The notes below the pieces were generated by a model. The model saw only the letters and a program-made list of their open reading frames with translations, ran no database searches and had not been told where the DNA came from. Positions 1-16,004 of a stretch of 64,000 bases of DNA are shown here, one piece after another (the first letter of the stretch is position 1; every line of letters starts with the position of its first letter). The position numbers were made by a program, and so were the translations under genes. The stretch is from Epiperipatus broadwayi (lineage: Eukaryota; Onychophora; Udeonychophora; Euonychophora; Peripatidae). The stretch covers positions 3,018,080 to 3,082,079 of the forward strand of contig JAQFVV010000141.1 in assembly GCA_028023455.1 (NCBI GenBank). The letters run 5' to 3'.

Positions 1-1271
1 GAACTGTGTATTAATGAAGAATACATCTATATGCAATGAGAAAACTAAACATCAACTTGAGATCTATTATTTTCTTCAATGTATAACAATGAAGGAATTA
101 AAATTGCATTTTCGATGGATTTTCATTCGTGAATTCCAGGAACATCTAAGACTATTGCATTAACTTTTATAAATACCATTTAAGTTTTTAAAAATTATAA
201 TTAGGAAACAAAAATTTCATTTCCTTTATTATCGAATTCATTTCATTAAAGAAATGAATAATAAGAGAGAATTAATAATTTAAAATATTTTAAATTTTAT
301 TTATGATTAGCAAAAATTTAGATATAGTTTAAGAAATATTAATATGGGATAGGCCTGTAAAAATATAAATGGATAAAGTGAACTTAGAGGTAAAAATCTA
401 AATTATTTTTCAATTCACATACTATTATTTTTTATAACATGACACTACTTTGTTTCTACTAATCCTCCAAATAGTCTAATTACCATTATGTATGATAAGT
501 GGCTAAATGACTAATATTTATAAGAAATATATATTTTATATTAATAAACAAACATTACATACAGTCATTTTAGCAAATGAAAACACTATATATAAATGAT
601 TGGATTATTATTTGTATAATCTAATTAATATATAATAGTGTTAATGTAGAAGTCTTAATATTTGGATACTTATATTTTATATACATTATAAAAACATATA
701 CTGTTATAAATTAGAAAATATACCTACCGTAAGTAAATATAATATGTATATTTTTTTTAATATAAGGAAGTAGATACATAAATATTTTTTTTATATTATA
801 AACTTTAAGTTATTTATTTGATAAATAAATAATTATTGTTTTTTATATTAAACTAAATGAAGTCTTCAATTTTAATTTATTTATGTATTTGATTTTATAA
901 GACAACAAACATTTAATATAATAATCTTTATTGAAACCCATTTTAAAGAGTTAGTGAGATTTGTTATTAATATTACTTTAGTATATTGATAGAAATCCCT
1001 GAAGAGAGTCCATTGTTAAACTTACCTGAGTTTGACATCTGAGCATAACGGTTAAGTTAATTAAGATGAAAATTAATTTGATGTTGTTTTGATATAATAA
1101 TTTATTAATAATAAATTATTTATTGGTAACATATATAGTTTTATATCCAAATTGAATCATATCATTCATGGCATCCTATATGAAGATCTTAAATCTGACT
1201 ATAGTGAGATGCAACTGCCTTAACTTATCTCATTGAGACAGTGCATACCGTTACTATATATATATATATAT
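1..1271. other. AT-rich intergenic DNA, nothing recognised
   Basis: No coding region, RNA gene or known repeat is visible. The stretch ends in a short (TA)n run (about 1257-1271) that abuts the LTR-like repeat. Confidence 0.6.
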
Positions 1272-4200
1272 TGTAATGATATATAAATATGTCGTTACAT
1301 TAAATTGAAATAAAAACTTTTAAGTTCGCATATAAAAATAAGTGTATCAAAAAAAAAAAAAAAACTAAACGCTAAAATTAAAATGTTTAGTTAAACGTAT
1401 ATATTCGCACAGATGCTAAACTTTAAAAATATTTTTTTTAATAAATAAAAAAAGGTATTTGAATGTATTTTTTTTATAAAAAAATATTTAAATATAAAAA
1501 TAGTTTAAAAAAGAAATAACGTAAGTAAAAATAAAAACAGGTATTAATTAATTCCTGTAATCTGTAAATGGAAATGATAGTTAATTAATTATCCAAAAGC
1601 TGTCTAATTAAAAGGTCAGAGAGTAAATTAGATAAGAGAATAGAGATTTTAGCTTGACCAATGGAAGCACCAAGCCTCAGCCCGGACCAAACTAAAATTT
1701 GGATTAGTGATGTCTTTGTTCATTCAATCTGGAGATTTACTATAAAACGAGAAATAATGAGTTCCAGCATGGTGTGTATGAGAGTTGTGGTAGGATACAC
1801 ATACCACGCTCTCTATTTAAAAAAGAAAAAGGAAAAGACTGTGATACCTTGAACTAGCTATTGACATCTTCAGAACATTATCTTCCAATGGAGGCGTCAC
1901 GGGAATTAAAAACAGGAACCTGGACTATTCTACCATAAGCTATATGAAATGAACAATTATTAAAATCAATTAAGAACTTTTGTCAAGTTTTATAAACTGA
2001 TAAACAAGTCAACTTAAATGTTAAAACAGACTCTTATCTGACTTTTGTAAGTTTTTAAATCAAATTAATAATGTTTAATTTTATATGTTTTCCGATTGAT
2101 AAACATCATTTCCATTTTTTTTTTATTTCTTATTGTAAATATAAATGCGATGAATAAAACGTAATAATAAATATAAATCATAATTTTTTTTTTAAAAGTC
2201 TTGTTAAATTAACATCCAATCGTTAAACTTGCCTAAATAATAGTTAAAGGTAGGAGAAATGAAACTTGGAAGGGAGGGGGCAGAAATTTAGCTGGTAATA
2301 GGGAATCAACAGTCAATTGTTTTTTAAATCATTATATTTGTGTGTAATTACTGTTTTGTCTTGTAAAAAAAAAGTTTTGTCTTTTTGAAATTTTCATATA
2401 TAATCAATTTGTGTAACGTAATTACTAACACTAAGTAAATTCTTTTTTTTATATATATAACGATATATAAATATGTCGTTACATTAAATTGAAATAAAAA
2501 CTTTTAAGTTCGCATATAAAAATAAGTGTATTAAAAAAAAAAAAAAATAAACGCTAAAATTAAAATGTTTGTTAAACGTATATATTGGCACAGATGCTAA
2601 ACTTTAAAAATATTTTTTTTAATAAATAAAAAAAGGTATTTGAATGTATTTTTTTTATAAAAAAAGATTTAAATATAAAAATAGTTTAAAAAAGAAATAA
2701 CATAAGTAAAAATAAAAACAGGTATTAATTAATTCCTGTAATCTGTAAATGGAAATGATTGTTTATTAATTATCCAAAAGCTGTCTAATTAAAAAGTCAG
2801 AGAGTAAATTAGATAAGAGAATAAAAAGATTTTAGCTTGACCAATGGAAGCACCAAGCCTCAGCCCAGACCCGAACGAAAATTTGGATTAGTGACGTCTT
2901 TGTTCATTCAATCTGGAGATTTACTATAAAACGAAAAATATTGAATTCCAGCGTGGTGTGTTTGAGAGTTGTGGTAGGATGCACATATTACACTCTCTAT
3001 TTAAAAAAGAAAAAGGAAAAGACTGTGATACCTTGAACCAGCTATTGCCATCTCCAGAACATTATCTTCCAATGGAGGCGTCGTGGAAATTAAAAACAGG
3101 AACCTGGACTATTCTACCATAAGCTATATGAAATGAACAATTATTAAAATCAATTAAAAACTTTCATCAAGTTTTATAAATTGATAAACAAGCCAACTTA
3201 AATGTTAAAACGGACTCTTATCTGACTTTTGTAAGTTTTTAAATCAAATTAATAATGTTTAATTTTATATGTTTTCCAATTGATAAACATCATTTCCATT
3301 TTTTTTTATTTCTTATTGTAAAGATTATTTAAATGCATGAAATTTAAGTTGTTTATAGATGCTTGCATGGATTCGTTCGTGGTTAATTATATTTTGGTTT
3401 TCATATTTGATCAAAATATATAGATATTCGATAAATAATGATACCGTACGGTATATAAAATGTATTTATTCGGATGTCTTTTAAGTTATTGGTGACAACG
3501 CAAGTATCTTATAGTGAATACTATTGGGTTACTTATAAATTTCCCTCTGCGATTGTCGGTATCAATAATTTTGTATTTTGATCATTTATTTATTTTGAAA
3601 TGTTTTTGACCGTGGAATCTATGTAATCGATCTATACCTAACATTTTTAAACAAATCTGTGCGAACGTATTTAAATGTTAAATTTAAGTCGGGTGTGAAT
3701 GGCTATATGGTTTTGTAAAGTTATATTAAGGGAGGGTAACCTTAGGTTATTCATTTCGTAGTTGAATTGGTTCAATGGATTGGATATATTTGTGTAATTG
3801 TAGATGTAGTATGAGATCCGCTATGGGCAGGATTATAGATATATGCCACACACCCTCTGTTTGCCTATGGATGGATTTGTAAGACGGCAAAGGACCGCAG
3901 TCCATTCCTATGGAGTTTTATGTTTATTGTTTTACTCACCAACAGATGTCACATTCCTGTTGGTGGAGAAACAATGTCTTCTCTAATCTACTTACTGATC
4001 AGATGTACATTCCTGACAGTATAGTATTTTGTGTTGTCGTATCATGCTACATTGAATACATGAATGTATCAGATGGATTGGCGCCAGTTTGATTGCGAAA
4101 TTTTTTGCCTAAAGTTAAATCAGGGAAGAATATTTTCTTTTCAAATGCAGATCTATGTAGTCTATTCATACTTGACTATCTAAATAAAATATTAAATTCA

Positions 4201-4563
4201 TTGAAATTTAGTTAAATGTAAAATTAAAAGATTAATAGAAAAATCTAAAATGTTGAATTTATTCCTCAAAATTTAAATGTTATTTTATATGTGCGTAAAT
4301 AAATATTTTTATATGTTAATTTCTGGCAGTGGCTTTTACTCTTATATTTAAGATATAAAATTTATATTTTATTATCTTTGCTACTCCACTGAGCTAGTGA
4401 CTTGGGCTAACAATCTGAATATTTAAATAAAGTGGAATCTTAACAGCGTGTATCTGCCTACTTTATACATTTTTGTAGGTTTAAATGCCTAGATGGTGCC
4501 TTGTAGAGCAGATATCATAGTTTGCAGTTAGATTCGATCTTCACTTTCATTTCAATCATTATA
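1272..4563 (+). repeat. LTR-like repeat, rearranged copy 1
   Basis: The repeat begins TGTAATGA and ends TCATTATA inside (AT)n tracts, matching the TGTAACGA...TCGTTACA ends of the better copy at 28545-30758. A block of about 880 bp occurs twice in direct orientation (about 1272-2155 and 2456-3330), so a partial copy precedes a fuller one. Both blocks carry a TATA box (1741-1747 and 2925-2931) followed 25 bases later by CCAGC, a plausible LTR promoter. Downstream blocks match copy 2 but in a different order (see findings). No gag or pol is present. This is inferred to be a decayed solo or tandem LTR; the parent element cannot be named. Confidence 0.6.
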
Positions 4564-7500
4564 ATATATATATATTGTGCCCTTTTCTATAGGTCAGTAA
4601 TAATTCATAACAGTTAATTATTAAAAAGTTTAAGTTTAGAATATGTTCTTTTAATACATTAATTATATTAAGTCAATTATATCTTTAAAGTACAATTTGA
4701 AGCTAAAAGAGAATATGTAGTATATAAAATCATTTAAAAATAGTTATATAAAGCTTTAAATATTGTTGCATATGGTTGTAAAAGCTGGCCATATTAAATA
4801 ACACAGCTATAAATAATTAAAAGTATATTTAATAAATTCGATTTTAATAGTTTAAAACTTATAGTTAATAAATGCTATGTTTAAATTTATAATCATATTT
4901 AATAAGAAAAAATTAATATAGTATATTTTAAAATAAACTTTATGATGGTGAAAATTATAACTAGTTCTATATTTTCTAAATTATTCTTCCAAATTTTTTA
5001 TAATTATTTTATATAATATAATAAGTGTATCAATTTTATTAGTCTAGGCAGAGAAATAGGTTAAAAATCGTCTGTCAAAGTTATAATCACGTGATTTTTA
5101 ATGTATACCTTTACACACTGCTTGTTCGAAATAATAACAAAGATTAAAATATTTTAAAAGTTATATTATAGAATTGGATAGAATTATTGCCGATCATAAA
5201 AGTAATTAGTATTAAATATTAAGTTAACTGTCGTTATTGCATATTTAAATGATGTAATGTTTTAAATAGTAATGTAATAAAGATGAATACAGATATATAA
5301 AAATTAAATATTTTATTTAAATAAAAATAGATAAATTGAATATTAAAAAATGGAATGTTATTTAAAGTTATTTTAAAAGTTATTTTAAATGTTTAAATAG
5401 TTTTAATAAAATAATAATTTATTTAAAAGTAATATTTTAAATATTTTAAGTTCATTATGTCATCATTTTTTATTTTCAAATATAATTCTACTATAAATTG
5501 AAAATATGTAATTTTTTTCTCAAGCTAAAGTAAGAATTGGCCAATAAGAATAGGTATCCTTACAGACGATAAATATCGTTGAAACTAAGTTATAGCAAGA
5601 GATTAATAATATATTGAAACTGAAGAAAGGTAAATTATAACTATCAAAAGATAGTATTTTTAAAAATCTTTTATTTTAGTCAATTTTTTTTAGTACTTTC
5701 TTATAACTTTATCTGCAAAAAACTAATTGATAATTTTAAAAAAATATTTTTTTGCTAAAGAGAGTATAAACTAAAAAATATTTTAATAATTTCGTTTAAT
5801 ATGCTTTGTTAAATTGTTTTAAAGTTCTTTATCAGTCGTATTTTATCTAAAAGTTTAACCTAAACTATGCAATAAAAAAAATGGATATACTACAAAATAA
5901 AATGGATACAAATTGTAATTCTGTAAAAATATTTGAAATATTTATTGATACAGCTTTATTAATATTTAACCGAAGAATTGTTCTGGTATATAAAAACCAC
6001 AGCTCGGACATTATACAGAGTCTAAAAATGTATTGAAACGTATTATGCATCAGTTTATTCAAGATTTATTTTTAAATGGTAATAAGATAATTATATATTG
6101 CATGAATTATTTTATATAGTATGATATTCAAAGGAATAAAATGTTATATTCTTTCTAAAGGTAACATTTTAAAAAAAAAAACATTTTCGAGTGCAAAATT
6201 TAAGAAAGAACCCAGGAGATTATGTTATAGAAGCGTTTTTTGATATAAAAATATCCGGTCTTCGAATTATTTAAAATGTACTTGGAAAATATTTGTTCAA
6301 AAGTACTTGAAGTTTTTATTTTAAAAGAGATTTATCAAATATCAAACGAAAGTTTTCAAGGTATCAAGAAGGAAACATAAATAAAAAGTGAACACATAGA
6401 TGAAAAAAAATGGATCCATATAAATACAAATAGTACTTAAAAGTTTATCAAATGTTTTAAAGTTAAATTAGATGGATTGATGCATCGGATATGCAGAGAA
6501 TATTGGTAGAGAAGATTAAGAAGCTTCACGGGATTAATTAATATTATCATCATAAAAAATTAAAACCAAGGATTATTTTCTAAATTTTACTAAATGGATT
6601 AATAATAATTTTTATTTTAAAACTTTAACGAGCTTGGAGAACATTTTTAAAAACTCTAGAGAAAATAATAATCATTTTGGACTTATCAGGAACTATCATC
6701 AAGAAAATATGTAACTATAGTTTTGAGTCTTTTTATTTTGTTAACCTAGTTTAAATCTAAATTTTTATATAAGATTAGGAAAAACATAAAAAACATTAAT
6801 TTGTTAATATTAAAATTTTATAATATAACAATCTAATAATTTAGCTAAAAAAATATTCTAATATAAAGTGTATGGGTGTGAATTTTTATATCTGCAATGC
6901 TCAAGTGGACAAAGGAAGCCTACTGAACACGATGACTAGATAAAAGTTATTGGTAATAATAATAACTATTAATAATTTTATAATGTATATTTTTTTTGTG
7001 TTTTCTTTAGATCATCTATGGATAGTAAGAATGAAGTATAAAAGTTTTTTTTTTACTTATATGTACCGCATTTCATACAACATTTTAAAAAACATAATGA
7101 GATAGGATTGATTTGAAAATATGCATACGACAATTTTTTGTTTGATTTTTTTTTATTAGTAATATAATCCAACATAACAAATAATTATGTGATTTTTTTA
7201 AAATTTTCATGTCATTGGATATGCAAATATTGTCTAAGTAGATTGTATATGATTAAACATACAGAGCAATGAAGTAAGCAACTTTTCTTATGGGATAGTA
7301 AGATTGTTTAACTCTTAATGAATTTTATTTATTGTTTTGTAAATGCAGATTGTTATTTATCGATGTAAGATGTAGAAAAATCTTGAGAAATAATGTTAAG
7401 ATAGTGGCTTGGAAGTACTTAGTGAACAGGAAACCAAGATGATGTATTTTTAAAAAATAGGATGTTATAAGGAATGGGAATAATATTTAGTCTTTGTGTG

Positions 7501-9499
7501 GTTATCAGCATAGTTAACAAAGCCCTATGACTGATACACATTTTATTTGGACAGTGTTTATATTTCTTTAAATATTTGATGTTCTAATAAAGCTGAAGAA
7601 ATATCCTTAACATCATCCCTGTACTAGAGGATATTAGGAATATAAATGTTCTACCTCTTCACACTGTACCATGATTTTGAGATATGTTAAGAATAATACT
7701 CTAGCTTTCTTCCTTAATCCTATGCATCTGTTTTCGCTATCTTTATTTCATGTAACTGCATCATTTAGTAAGACATTTTAAAAGAAATGATAAATAATTT
7801 AGAACTAAGGTTGTGCTATCGTTTTTTGTATAAGATTAGTTTAGTTGCTTATAAGGAGCAGAATGTTATAACTTAAAATTGAAGATCCAAAGTGTCCTAG
7901 GGAAAGAAAAGAATCATAAAATATATTTTGAATTTTATTTTGGAAATGAAATATAAAATTTTTAAAATAGGGTATCTAAACAAAGATATTTTTTTTAAAG
8001 TAATAATAATTTTAAAATGCTTTAGTATTATTTTTTTAAGAGAAAAATAAGTAATGCATATTTTAAAATACAATAGTACAAAGTAAATTATGTAAACAAT
8101 ATGCATAGTATATTTTTTGTTTATTGATTAACTGACATGTATTAATGATTAAACTTATATCATATTAAAGTAAGGCTTAAAGAAGAATATATTATGATTT
8201 GTAAACATTGTGTCATAAATACTAAAATCTAGTACTGAATTTTGGATAATATTTTGTGTAACATCTTTGACTTTGCAAGATGAAATTTTTTAACATTTTG
8301 AGAAATCCATACTCATTATAAAATTTTGTTTTCTATAGAATGTTTTTCTAACTATGAATTTTTTTTTTTTTTTTTTTAAAAAGATAGATTAATAATATTA
8401 AGGATAAAATGTTGTTGCTAATAAAATAGATACATATACTTGTAATAAGTTAACCATGATGAGAAACCAAATAATAATTTTTTTTAAAATTTTGTCCTAA
8501 ATCTAAATAAAGACATGATTGAAATATAAATTTTTTTTTATAACTCGTAAATCAAACTGTAAAGTAAAAAAGGTTAAGGATATCCACTGTAAATAATGTA
8601 AATAAATTGTTTAGTTATTTATTGTTAGTAATAAACTTTGTTAAATTTTGTTATTTAAAAAATTTTGTGTCAGAGTTGTTTATTTCTCCACATCGCTGCA
8701 TGAAAACACGATATATGCATAATAACTGAAACAAATATATAATTTTGCACAAAAGATAAATAAAGAATTATTTTAAGAATTTTAAATATTTTATTGGTAT
8801 TCATTATAATTAAATAATCATAATCTTACATTATTTATTGGTCATAAATCAGTTATCACAATATTATATTAAATTATATGCTATCAGTTGCCACACATTT
8901 TGTTTGTCAGATTATTAAAATTCTACCAAGTATTTATTATATCATTACATGAATATTATTATTATTATTATTATTATTTATTCCTATTAGTTTAAGTGTA
9001 GTAAATTATGACATAAAATCCCTTCTCATATTTTGCTACTGTATTTTTTAAATTAACTTAGAATAAACTTTATGAACCTGAAATTATTTTATTTGAGCTA
9101 GATTATTATTATTAAATAGAAGATTAAGATTTAATTATTAGTTTAATCTTAGGGAGTAGAATTTATTGAAGTAGTAAGAATACTATGAGTTTGTTATTTG
9201 AAATAGTAATAAAAGGGGGGATAGTGTTCTTATGCCATTGAGGTAGTATCCTGCAGGATATTGTCTCAATGTAATCTATCTTGTTGACTGTATTTTCACT
9301 TCAAGTCTCATGAAAATATTAAATATTTATTTAATTTATTTTTATAAACAGAACCTTATTTGTATTTTAAATTTAAGCTAGTGAAACATTTTAATTTTAA
9401 TGCTGAATATTTTAGTTATTAATTGTTAATTGAGATAGAACCCGTTTTATTTTATACCATATATTATCTGGAAGTGAAGATGCACGAGATTGTAGGTTA

Positions 9500-9500
<1 letters not shown>
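4564..9500. other. AT-rich intergenic DNA
   Basis: No gene is supported. The open frames here are short and of very low complexity. The only structured item is a 36-base palindromic hairpin at 9236-9271. Confidence 0.55.
9236..9271. other. Palindromic hairpin
   Basis: CATTGAG (9236-9242) pairs with CTCAATG (9265-9271) around the 14-base palindrome TATCCTGCAGGATA (9247-9260). No function can be assigned. Confidence 0.5.
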
Positions 9501-9501
<1 letters not shown>

Positions 9502-9540
<39 letters not shown>

Positions 9541-10317
9541 GTCCAGTAATTAAAACAAAATTGTAATTATAATAAAAATTTTAACGGTAACAAACTATTA
9601 TATACAATCCTTAAATCTGCAGAAGTATGTTTGGTTAATTTCTTAAACCTGCCTCAACTGCCATTAAATTTAAAAAAACAAAGTGGAAGCAAACGTCATC
9701 AATTCAAATTCCATGAATCTCATATTTTAATGTTAGCAGCTTGTCTATTTATTAAATGCATTTTATCCCTATTTATAAAAACTGCCTCCTTAATTTTTCT
9801 TTTATTATTTCACATTTTCAAAATCAAATTTAATATTATATTTACATGTTTTTTTTCATGTTCAAAGATAATATGCTATCTTATATAGGTGAATCTAGGT
9901 GCAGTATTGAGAAAAGATTGAAGGAGCATGAATTGTTGTATAAGTGTGTAAAAAATAAAAATCATGGTGATTTAATATCTCTTTCAGTTTTCTTTGAACA
10001 TGAAAAAACATGTAAATATAAATTTTAATTTCATTTTGAAAATGTGAAAATTCTTCTTGAAGACAGAAACCATAATAAAATAAAAATTAAGGAGGCAATT
10101 TTCATAAATAGGAATAAAATGCATTTAATAATTAAGAAGCTGTTAACATTAAAATACGAGATTCGTGGAATTTGAATTGATGATGTTTGCTTCCGCTTTA
10201 TTTTTTTTTAATCTAATGGCAGTTGAGTCAGATTTAAGAAATTAACTGAACGTACTTAGCGGATTTAATGATTGTTTATAATAGTTTGTTACTGTTAAAA
10301 TTTTTATTATAATTACA

Positions 10318-10342
<25 letters not shown>
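9502..10342. mobile_element. Fold-back pair of PLE 3' ends
   Basis: Two copies of one PLE 3' end face each other. The left arm (about 9540-9840) reads on the minus strand, the right arm (about 10030-10318) on the plus. Both outer edges are (AT)n microsatellites (9502-9538, 10319-10342). The outer sequence next to each (AT)n run, around TAACAAACTATTA, is repeated in inverted orientation. The centre encodes a GIY-YIG endonuclease remnant on the plus strand. A third copy of the same family lies at 42841-43303. Confidence 0.75.
9846..10180 (+). pseudogene. PLE GIY-YIG endonuclease C-terminal fragment
   Basis: Translation gives YIGESRCSIEKRLKEHE, the second half of a GIY-YIG nuclease core with its catalytic-type arginine, then FEHEKTCKYKF and a stop. 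The next codons in the same frame still look like PLE sequence (FENVKILLEDRN, KEAIFINRNK), so the stop is a nonsense mutation. In the family this domain makes the target cut that primes reverse transcription. The reverse transcriptase and the first GIY half are absent, so the copy is 5'-truncated and dead. Confidence 0.75.
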
Positions 10343-10358
<16 letters not shown>

Positions 10359-10368
10359 AAGAGTGAGA

Positions 10369-10576
10369 GTTTGCAAATAAGCTTTTAATAAGCTTTGCAG
10401 AGTATCCCCAACCCCAAACTGATTTCTACCACTGGCTTCCTCAGTGAGGTGCTAGGATATTCAAGAATTAGATTAAAAATACAAAGAGAAACCGAGCACT
10501 TTATCTAATGGATAACTATTAAGTAGAAAATCTGAAATTTTCGGATTCTGCAAAGCTTATTAAGAGCTTATTTGCT
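10369..10576 (-). mobile_element. Small inverted-repeat element carrying a hammerhead motif
   Basis: Terminal inverted repeats of about 30 bases (10369-10398 and about 10547-10576, around AAGCTTATTAA) enclose a hammerhead-like motif on the minus strand. The element sits just after (AT)n and a short (GA)n run. The palindromic box shared with the other hammerhead families lies about 245 bases to the right (10704-10738), so the real element may extend to about 10740. No coding capacity is seen. Confidence 0.55.
10403..10459 (-). ncRNA. Hammerhead ribozyme-like motif (type I), family H2
   Basis: Read on the minus strand: stem I strand TATCC-TAGC-ACCTCA, core CTGAGGA, stem II GCC-AGT-GGT (flanked by A and A), core GAAA, a very short stem III (TCAGTT), then stem I partner TGGGGT-TGG-GGATA. 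Stem I therefore has 6 bp (one G-U) plus an outer 5 bp separated by an internal loop, the arrangement expected for a tertiary contact with loop II. Doubts: the position expected to be G-C at the base of stem II is A/A, and the cleavage triplet would be GTT rather than GTC, so activity may be weak. Confidence 0.55.
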
Positions 10577-10703
10577 GGCTCTATATGTAGCATTTGTAAT
10601 ACAAGATTGTTAAATTAGGTCATGTAACATATGACTTGATGTATTTGTAATTTTATTTTTTGCTATTAAGGTTTGTGTGATTTTATGTTTCTAAAGTTAT
10701 TAA

Positions 10704-10738
10704 TATATGGTGTATCTCAACTTGTTTCAGTCCCATAT
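10704..10738. repeat. Palindromic box, degenerate copy
   Basis: ATATGGTG and CCCATAT flank a degenerate CTCAAC/GTTTCAG centre. It corresponds to better copies at 27915-27941, 31098-31130 and 31590-31625, all on the same side of a hammerhead motif. Confidence 0.5.
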
Positions 10739-10739
10739 G

Positions 10740-14559
<3,820 letters not shown>

Positions 14560-15674
14560 GCATGTTATAGTAAGTTATATACACACATCCTTCCATTTGA
14601 TTCTTTGCTTTCTATAGCCAGAAGAAATTTTTACTCTAGAGTTTATGAAATGTTTTGTTAAACAGTTCAGCGTAACTTTTCCCATAAAATAGCAAAATGC
14701 ATACACTTCAATTTTCTCTTTAATATTAGAGATTAAGATTCGGCAAATTAAATGTGAAATATAGATACACATATGCATTTTAAATGATGATTTTAAATCT
14801 AAAGTTAGTTAATCAAAAACATAGGGTGATGTACTTTGTTTGAAGTTGTTTACATTTCCATCCTTTTTTTTCTTCAAAATAAAATTTTCCTAACTAGCTC
14901 CATGTAAGATAATTAATACTTAAGAAAATTATACCTTTGAATTAAAATTGAAAGTTAACCGCTTGATTTTGGAAGAACCACTTTGTAGAGAGAAAGAATT
15001 GTAATAAAACAGACTACTTTCTTATATTTTATCCCCCCTTTTATTATCGATTATTGCTTAGAAACCCATTTCTTCCACCAATCAAAGGTTACTCCCCCCA
15101 AAGCTTAACTTCAAAAAAGGTCAATACCACTTTTGCACTGAGATAATTAGCTGGAAATATTCAATAACTTTTTTCTCTCTTGAAAAAGAAAAAAAATCAT
15201 TTTGTCTTCTGAATAATATTCATTAAATTGAATCAATAAAAATACTGTTTACACTCCTAAATAAAAAATAATCATTTAGCAAATAAAGTAGTTGATAATG
15301 TATTTCTTTTGCCTAATAATTTACCAATCCATTTATCCATCAATCACTGAAAATGTGTTTAAACTGGTTATTCAGAGATATTTATTGTAAATTTATTTTT
15401 TTACTGTAAAACATAATATTCTGTAGCATAATTGAATACATAAGTAAAAAAATGAAGTTGTGAGATGGCACAAACATACATGCAGTCACATATATGCTAT
15501 ACTGCAAGTACCAAACGAATCTGGCCAAAAAGAGAAACCTATATGACCATGAGTCAAATATACTGTACTAACTATGTTATGGACTGGAGTGTCAATGAGC
15601 AAATAAACCAGAAAGTGACTAAAAAATATCAACCAGTCTTACAGATAAATAAGACAATTCTGGGTCAACTCAAC
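14560..15674. other. Intergenic DNA, nothing recognised
   Basis: No gene or repeat family was identified. The open frame near 15465-15725 runs into the mini-element and has no recognisable domain. Confidence 0.5.
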
Positions 15675-16004
15675 CTGTACAGTAACCAAGCAAAACTCTC
15701 CATACAGTATTGCCACCTGTGCTAAACAGAGTAATCAATGGATGCCAGAAGGCCTGTGCATAAAATCCCTATCTAATGCCTACTCATCCAATATCCCCAG
15801 ACTAGTTTCTGGCTTGTGGCCTTGGTCAGTGAGGAGCTTTGGATCTGACAGCACTGCATCTAGATCTTAGGATCTAATGCAACCCTGTAGCAACCACCTT
15901 TTATCTCTACTTAACTACAATACTGTATGGAGAGTTTTGCTCTGTTTATCAACAAATAATGTGCTAGTATAGAAAAGGTGATCATGTGATGCTGTACAGT
16001 AACC
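15675..16004 (-). mobile_element. 304-bp hammerhead-type mini-element (family H1) with 13-bp TSD
   Basis: CTGTACAGTAACC occurs at 15675-15687 and again at 15992-16004, a perfect 13-base target-site duplication, so the insertion itself is 15688-15991. Inverted repeats of 24 bases (15689-15712 and 15918-15941, around CTCTCCATACAG) lie at the left end and about 50 bases inside the right end. A hammerhead-like motif lies between them on the minus strand. There is no coding capacity, no A-rich tail and no obvious tRNA-type promoter. This fits a small retroposed element resembling animal retrozymes or a non-autonomous PLE derivative. A TSD of this size argues against an ordinary cut-and-paste DNA transposon. 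Confidence 0.75.
15786..15844 (-). ncRNA. Hammerhead-like motif, family H1, inactivated core
   Basis: This copy aligns over its whole length with the intact copies at 27713-27771 and 28169-28227. Its first core reads CTGACCA instead of CTGACGA. The invariant G8 is therefore C, which in known hammerheads abolishes cleavage. Stem I, stem II (GGC/GCC) and GAAAC-TA-GTC are retained. Confidence 0.65.

Noticed and set aside
1661-1852. Short frame with membrane-like composition
   Set aside because: It lies inside the LTR-like repeat; the second copy at about 2846-3040 has stops and shifts, so it is not conserved.
1860-1880. CTGAAGA on the minus strand as a hammerhead core
   Set aside because: No GAAA at a suitable distance and no pairing stem I.
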